The notes below the pieces were generated by a model that did not search any database, was not told the origin of the DNA, and saw only the letters and a list, made by a program, of their open reading frames with translations. From assembly GCF_013368755.1 (NCBI RefSeq), contig NC_049566.1, positions 868,001 through 932,000 of the forward strand: a DNA stretch of 64,000 nt, in the 5' to 3' direction. The DNA comes from Talaromyces rugulosus. Its lineage: Eukaryota; Ascomycota; Eurotiomycetes; Eurotiales; Trichocomaceae. Below, in pieces: positions 57,719-64,000 of this stretch (position 1 is its first letter; every line of letters begins with the position of its first letter). Both the position numbers and the translations under genes were made by a program.

Positions 57719-58549
57719 TCAGACCCCGGTATCGTCGTCGGTGCCATCACCACTCTCATCAACCCCCATATCATCGTCATTATCATCCATGCCAAAATCA
57801 GACGAGTCGCTGCCCCCAAACGGATCGTCGTCATCGTCACCACTATCTGCCCAAAAGTCAGAGTCGTACGCATTGGCGGCAGCCGACTTTTCGGCGGCTG
57901 CTGCGTCGGTCATAGTGGACTCGAACGTGGGCATGACGAAGCCTTCGGGGATATCCATCTTGGAAGCGTCGACGTTCTGTTGCACGCGCGTTTTGTAGGC
58001 GTCCTTGTCGTTGCGCAGTTGCACGCCAGCGTCGACGTTGGCGGGCGAGGAGCATTCGGCGTCGTCGAGGAGGGACAGGATGGAGATTAGGACGGACTCG
58101 ACTCGTTGGGCGGGCGACCAGCGCTCGGCGGCGGATTCGCCAGACATCTCGTCTTCGCCGGGGGCGTGGAGGATAGAGATGCAGAGTTCGCCGTTGTTGT
58201 AGATGTTGGGGTGCCAAATCGGTCGGTAGAAGCGGAATCCTATTCATTCAAGGTTGGTATTGTATCATGCTACCCTGTCGGATCATTCTTACCTGGAGGA
58301 GAATAGGGATAGTTTCTTGGGAATTCCATCAAGGCCTTGAAATAACCTCCATAGTACATGGAATCGGGATTCAGGACGATGAGAGCGACGTCCCAGCGGA
58401 AAATATCCTCGTCGTGTAACTGTAACGTGAAGATGTATTAGAAATCACTTGTCGCTCACTCGAAACTTATCAGCCAGTCATACCTCAATATTAACCCATT
58501 TCTCCTTGGAAAGGGCCTTGAACTCGTTCAGCAAGATGCGCTCCGCCAT
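57719..58549 (-). CDS. CDC34: Ubiquitin-conjugating enzyme E2, Cdc34 type
   Basis: Three exons on the minus strand: 58549-58484, 58419-58293, 58239-57719; 237 aa. The E2 fold carries catalytic Cys84 in GELCISILH and the upstream HPN motif (IWHPNIYNNG). The Cdc34/UBE2R acidic loop insert follows the cysteine directly (HAPGEDEMSGESAAERWSP). The long C-terminal tail is extremely acidic (DSGDDDDDPFGGSDSSDFGM onward), the feature by which Cdc34 binds the basic canyon of the SCF cullin. It is therefore the expected partner E2 for F-box ligases such as the one at 11.4-13.0 kb. Start chosen at the ATG giving MAERILLNEFKAL. Confidence 0.93.
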
Positions 58550-60387
58550 GGCTATGATGGGTGGTGGTGGGAATCTATTGTGTTGGAAGTGGATGTGAAG
58601 GGGGTACTGAGAAGAGTCTTGGTTTGATTAGACGAAGAAAAGAGCATTCATTTAATCGCCCCCTCGGGTCAGTCACTCGTAAAGAGGCGGTTGAGGCCGG
58701 AGATGGCAAGAGCCAAGGCGACAACGAGGGGCCGATAAGGACCCTGGCGCCTTTCCTATCCGGGACTGGCGCTCGTCCAAGTGACAATGACTTTTTTTTT
58801 TTTTCCATGTGCCAGCAGCAAGTGACTCTTTCTTGTATTCTTTTTGCTGCTGGTTGTTCTATTGTATCCGGCCCATTGTATTCGGTCGTTGGTTGATTGT
58901 GCGGTGGAAGACTCTTTAAAGAGTATTCTAACAATCACTCTATGTTTGTTCTCGAGGATATCTAGAAATTTTACAAATAAAATAAATTTCTCTATTCCTT
59001 ACATCGATGTTTCCCAAGTACAGTTCAAAGACTACAGTAGAATGGGATAAACCGGGGTGCTTGATGGGTTGGAGAAAAATTTCCTAATTGGGTATTAATC
59101 CAGCCATCTATGCATAACTCCGTACTTCAGAAGACAGCATATGTGATCGTCCCGGGGAGTGATCGCGTCAAACCTACTATATGCTGACACTAATTATTAT
59201 ACGTACGTACTAATAATATTATAATACCCCTCACAGGCTCTCGCGAAGCTAAAGGTGGGGCAGTTGAATTCCGCTGCTTCTTAAGAATGAAGAGAGAGAA
59301 AAACAATAATAGTAATAATAACATGGTAATAACGACACAACGTCTTCCAAGATAGATCGTAGGTCGTATCTCAACACAAAGAGACACTAACCCCCGACCA
59401 AGCAGGACTCATCCAATGCCATTAAAGGTAATAATGCATGTCAAGAGAGAAGTGAGTCAGACACAGGATTGGCGGTGAGGGTCGATAACAATCTCAACTA
59501 TGAAAGATTAATAATAAGCAATAAATAATTAGACGCTTCTCGGGTGAGTCATAGCTGTACTAGCTTATAAGAGTCATAAGCTCGTGTCGAAGAACATGAC
59601 GAATTATGAGTCTGGCGCTACTGCGGCAGTTCTCCGCAGTCTAGATGGCTAGGTCGCTCGCCATTGTTCCGCTGCAACAAGTCATAGCTAAACAGGAAGT
59701 TGGAACTGGCTGGATGAACTGTTCTCCAGTATTCCGAGCCGGGGATCTGGACTGGGTGGACTGCAGAGTTTTCCTGTGGAAAAAAAAAAAAGTATGAAAG
59801 TTAAAAAAAAAAAAAATTCAGCCCGTGATGTCGGCTTTAAAGTGGAGGCGGGGTTCAGCAACACAGACACTCATTCGCCTCACGCCGACTCCCAATGCGT
59901 AGTAGCCGCGGAGTGAGAGACTGGTTGATGCAACAATAACAAAGGCTAAAAATGGTTCTCTGGAAGCAAAACGAGGGCATGTTATCTTTGATAACAGGGC
60001 CAGCTCCACCGGGCCGGCTGCAAGACCCGCTGCCGCAGTTCCTGCCTCTAAGCAAGCTCCGCCGCCCTGCACCAATGCTATCATCCGCGCCCTCATCTTC
60101 CTGCTCCCTCTTTTTCTTCTTCTTCCACCACCTGAACCGTGTTCAGTCTCCAACCTCTTCCTCGCCCTGCTGTCCTGCTTCCAGATCAGGTCGCCGCTGA
60201 AGACGACCCCCATCTGCGACGCGACCAGATCCCCCAGCTTCGTCCCTCTCCACAAAAGGGCGCGTCAGTTCTCGCTCACGTCCGATGCCGGGAATGCTTT
60301 CAATCTAGGAGCAACCACCAAATGAGCGACGTTTAGCTACTGCAGCTCTACCTAATTCTTTCTCCCTCCTCCGCTCGCTGAGAAGCA
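58550..60387. other. 1.8-kb divergent region CDC34 / ABC transporter
   Basis: No supported gene. T run at 58792-58805, A runs at 59780-59815, an ACTCCGTA motif at about 59119. From 59,990 onward the plus strand becomes C/T-rich, the likely promoter and leader of the ABC gene. A 145-codon minus ORF at 59818-60255 overlaps this leader and has no domain. Confidence 0.5.
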
Positions 60388-63300
60388 ATGGGATTACAAT
60401 GCCACGGTCCCATTTGGGTCATCGATGACCTTACACCCTGTTTCCAACGCAAGTACGTGAATCCATCCGTCGCCACTACCACCAAGAAGATATGCCGAAA
60501 CGGAAAACGAAAAAAAAAGGCAACTTTACCCCATTGTTTCGCTAAATACTAACATCTCTCTCTCTCTCTCTCTCTCTAGCTACCTTCAAATTTTCTTTCC
60601 GCTTATTACCTGCGGTCTCTCCCTTCTTCTAATTGCTTTTGGCATCGGTTATCCTCGACTCGCGGAATGGCGACGCTCCGCATACCGGCCTCTAGTCAAT
60701 GACAACACCGACGACGAAACCGAGGAAGAAGAAGATGTCACCGATCTCGTCTTACACAAATCTGCCAGTCGCATCTCGCACGGCGATTTCGAGGTTAACC
60801 GCGCCCCGGGACAGCTGCTCATTGTCATCACCGAGCTTATTGGGTTGCTGATTGAAATTGGTGTCTCTATCACTGTGCTCGTCACTCAGGCTTGGGGACA
60901 CAATGGCAATGTAGCTGCCGCCGCAAAGCTAGTATCGTGGGCTTATATATTTGCCCTGGTCGTCGCCCGTTTTGTGCTATCTGCTCTGGACAAACAAACC
61001 AAGCCACGACTGTGGAATCACACCACCTCCTTGTACGGCATCCAATGGCTCTTGGTTATCTTTGTATTCCGTTCCGAGGTCATCCACCCGCATTCAAGAC
61101 ACGCCCTCGTCCTCTCCTCCGTCGAGTTCGCCGTCTCGACCGTCTTGGTTTTTCTGTCCATCACCACTAGAAGGGGCAACAAGAGTGTCTTGCTTCAGCG
61201 CGAAGATGACCTCGAGCCACCACACCAGCCATACGCTAGTCTGTTGTCGCTAATCACTTTCTCCTGGCTGGACCCCCTCATCCGACAGGGATATTACCAA
61301 CCCTTGGAGCTGGAAGATGTATGGAACTTGACCGTGTCGCGCCATGCCAGTACCATTTTGAACCAGTTCCGCCAGCAGTACAAAAACTACAAGCTGCTCT
61401 GGAAGCTGCTGCGCTATTTCGACAAAGACCTCATGACCCAGGCCGCTTGGACCGTCTTTTCAAACTTGTTCACCTTCATCCCGACTTTGTTGCTGAAGGC
61501 CATCCTCGAGTATGTCGAAGACCCGCGATCGACACCAGCAAATGCCGCCTGGCTTTATGCTATTTTATTGTTTGTGTCGGGCGCCATGCAAGGTATAGCC
61601 GATGGCCAGGCGCTCTGGATTGGTCGAAACAACATCGGTCTCAAATTACGTGCCATCGTCATTGGTGAAATCTATTCCAAGGCAATGCGACGCAAAGCCG
61701 GCGCGACTACCGAGGCCAAGGAAGAGGACGAAGAAGTCTCCAAGAAGAAAAAGAAAAAGTCCGACAAGGAGGAGGAGAACCCGGCCCAGATGGCGAGGCT
61801 TGGTACCATTATTAACTTGATGGCAATCGACTCATTCAAGGTCAGCGAGGTTTCTGCCTATCTTCATTTCCTATTGGCTAGTGTGCCAACCCAAGTGATT
61901 ATCGCCATTGTTTTGCTGTATCGCGTTCTTGGTTTCAGCTCCTTCGCCGGGATTGCCCTGATGGTTTTGATTCTGCCCGTCAATCTCTTCATCGCGCGCA
62001 GCTTCCGCCACATCCAAAACGAAATCCTTGCTAAGACCGATGCTCGCATCCACTCAACCAACGAGGTCTTGCAGAATATCCGAATCATTAAATATTTTGC
62101 GTGGGAACGTCGGTTTAAGGAAATTGTTAATGAGAAACGACAAGAAGAACTCAAGGCTTTACGGCACAGATACATTTTGTGGTCATGTGCCGCCACGGTA
62201 TGGTACGGGACCCCGATTCTCATCACCTTCACGACATTCCTACTCTACACAGTGGTTGAGAAGAAGCCGTTAGCTCCGTCCATCGCCTTCCCAGCCTTGT
62301 CCATGTTTTCTCTCCTCCGTGTTCCACTGGACCAACTGGCAGACATGATTGCCCACGTTCAGGAAGCCCAAGTATCAATTGAACGTGTGGAAAAATTCTT
62401 GGGCGAGGAAGAAACGCAAAAGTACAGCCAGCTACGTAACCACCACCCCGAGGAGCCTCCTAAGATTGCCCTCGAAAATGCCACCTTGACATGGGGCTCC
62501 AAGTCTAGCAGAGACACTCAAGACGCCAGTGGAGATGCGTTCCAACTCATCAATATGAACGTTTCGTTCAAGCTCGGTGCCTTGAATATCATCGCCGGCC
62601 CCACCGGGTCCGGGAAGACTTCACTTTTGATGGCTCTTTTGGGTGAAATGAGACTCCTGACAGGTCATGTCCATCTTCCTGGAGTGACAACAAACCGTGC
62701 CGAGTTGCCTGTGGACCCGGAAACCCTACTGACCGAGAGCATTGCGTACTGTGCTCAAGAAGCATGGCTTGTTAACGACACAATCAAAGAGAACATTGTC
62801 TTCGCCTCACCCTTTGATAAGCAGCGTTACAATGCAGTCATACAAGCCTGTGCTCTCGAACGCGACTTTACCATCTTAGAAGCCGGAGACGAGACCCTAG
62901 TTGGTGAAAAAGGTATCAGTCTTTCCGGTGGTCAAAAGCAACGCATCTCCCTTGCACGCGCAATGTACAGCAGTGCTCGTCATTTGTTGCTAGATGACTG
63001 TCTCAGCGCGGTTGATTCCCACACCGCGAAGCACATTTTTCACGAGGCTATTAGAGGCTCTCTTATGGCACACCGGACTTGCATCCTTGTTACCCACAAC
63101 GTTGCTCTCACTGTTCCCGAAGCCGACTACGTTGTTGTTATGGATAATGGAAAGATTTCGACCCTAGGAACTTCCGACAAGGTTGCAGCATCTGGAGCCC
63201 TTGGAAAAGAGCTTCTGGAATCGCGTCCAACGTCACGAGCAGGCTCAAAGGCCCCATCTCGAGTTTCATCCGATCTAGAAGAACAGGTGGAACGTGTCAA

Positions 63301-64000
63301 TGGAGACTCTAATGGAACCACAAACGGAGCTGCTAAAGCAGTTCCTGGTGCCCAAGCTTCTGAAGGTAAAAAATCCGGACAAACTCACAAGGAGTCCAAG
63401 GCTACTGGGAGTGTTAAGTGGTCAACCATCAAAATGTACCTGGTTGCCATGGGCCCCTGGTATTATTGGATTGCCGGTGTTGGCGTCTTCGTGGCGCAAC
63501 AGATTGGTAATGCTGCAACCAACGTGTGGATTCGCCAGTGGGCAAATGCATACAATGTTCAACAAGACAAGCCTGCAGATGTTGATAGCTATGGAATCAT
63601 GTCCGATCTCAAGGCACCGTCTTTCGTTGCAGGCAGTGTGCCGCGCATGAGTTCTTGGGGTGGTGTTCAATTAAACCCGTTCAGAAGTTCTGAGACAGGA
63701 AGTCAAGTGGACGTTAATTATTACCTCGGTGTATATGCATTACTCGGTACCGTCTATGTTCTCGTTTCGTTGATCCGAGAATTGGTTCTATTCTGGGGAT
63801 CTCTCCACGCTTCATGGGAGATGCACGAGAAGCTACTGACAGCTGTGCTCTACGCCAAATTCAAGTTTTTTGACTCCACTCCTCTTGGTCAACTGATGAA
63901 CAGGTTTTCCAAGGATGTCGAAGCTGTTGACCAGGAGGTTGCGCCCGTCACCATTGGTATGCTTCACAGCCTTGCGTCAGTCATCATGATTGTAGGCATT
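60388..64000 (+). CDS. ABCC-subfamily ABC transporter (Ybt1/bile-acid-type), 3' end beyond window
   Basis: Exons 60388-60452 and 60580 to the window edge, about 1,162 residues visible; no stop is reached. Intron 1 (127 nt) ends in a CT dinucleotide run directly before the AG. Seen in order: N-terminal membrane domain (TMD0-like), first TMD, a Lys/Glu-rich cytosolic insert (EEDEEVSKKKKKKSDKEEEN) typical of Ybt1/Bpt1-type pumps, and NBD1 at about 690-860 with Walker A GPTGSGKTS (~695), signature LSGGQKQR (~802) and Walker B HLLLDDCLSAVD. The start of the second TMD follows (KFFDSTPLGQLMNRFSKD). Such proteins pump organic anions, glutathione or bile-acid-like conjugates, usually into the vacuole. 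Substrate not predictable. Confidence 0.9.

Noticed and set aside
59818..60255. 145-codon minus-strand ORF upstream of the ABC transporter
   Set aside because: Antisense of the C/T-rich leader; low-complexity Arg/Gly-rich, no domain.

Overview
This is a nuclear chromosome segment of a filamentous ascomycete, most likely of the order Eurotiales (Aspergillus/Penicillium-like). The evidence is gene architecture (short 45-130 nt GT-AG introns with CTAAC/CTGAC-like branch sites, genes 0.2-1 kb apart on both strands) and the proteins encoded: an RfeG-type putative regulator, a vacuolar Alp2-type subtilisin, a fungal Pet191/Coa5, an SPX-EXS Syg1 and others. No mobile-element gene, CRISPR array or rRNA gene was seen. 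Exon coordinates were assembled by hand from splice signals, phase and family resemblance; none is confirmed by transcripts.

Layout. 1-2.5 kb: non-coding, ending in a CT-rich leader with a duplicated TATA-like/(GT)n element. 2.5-3.5 kb: rfeG. 4.4-4.8 kb: a 12-bp minisatellite. 4.9-6.4 kb: BTB-like gene with an in-frame TGA. 6.8-10.1 kb: complex I subunit NUXM (-), oligosaccharyltransferase subunit WBP1 (+) and cytochrome oxidase assembly factor PET191/COA5 (-). 10.7 kb: tRNA-Thr with an intron (-). 11.4-15.3 kb: F-box protein (-) and acid-lipase/steryl-ester-hydrolase type enzyme (+). 17-21.6 kb: SYG1/XPR1 phosphate exporter and BXI1 Bax-inhibitor protein (+). 22.1-27.7 kb: AVT-type amino-acid transporter (-), then a divergent short-chain dehydrogenase / DUF1479 dioxygenase pair. 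27.8-30.8 kb: EMC1 (-). 31-35 kb: gene-poor AT-rich stretch with a decayed hydrolase, a single-pass membrane protein and an orphan ORF. 35.2-36.8 kb: Alp2/Prb1 protease (-). 38.3-46.1 kb: giant BEACH-WD40 protein (+). 47-48.4 kb: transaldolase (+). 48.4-51.1 kb: gene-poor, with a relic resembling a fungal HNH-nuclease gene. 51.1-57.3 kb: SOD1, Tudor-SN and a Sec14-like lipid-transfer protein (+). 57.7-58.5 kb: Cdc34-type E2 (-). 60.4 kb to the right edge: ABCC-type vacuolar transporter, truncated by the window.

How the genes relate. Most are housekeeping functions without an operon-like plan. Loose themes are ER/secretory and vacuole function (WBP1, EMC1, Alp2, AVT permease, BEACH protein, ABCC transporter, Sec14-like) and mitochondrial respiration (NUXM, COA5). 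The only cluster-like unit is the divergent dehydrogenase/DUF1479 dioxygenase pair around a 524-bp shared promoter. I found no clear novel multi-gene system. The observations most worth checking are the stop-containing phase-neutral candidate intron in the BTB-like gene, the duplicated TATA/(GT)n leader element, the TTAGGG-containing inverted repeat, the minisatellite next to the BTB-like promoter, and the micro-exons.
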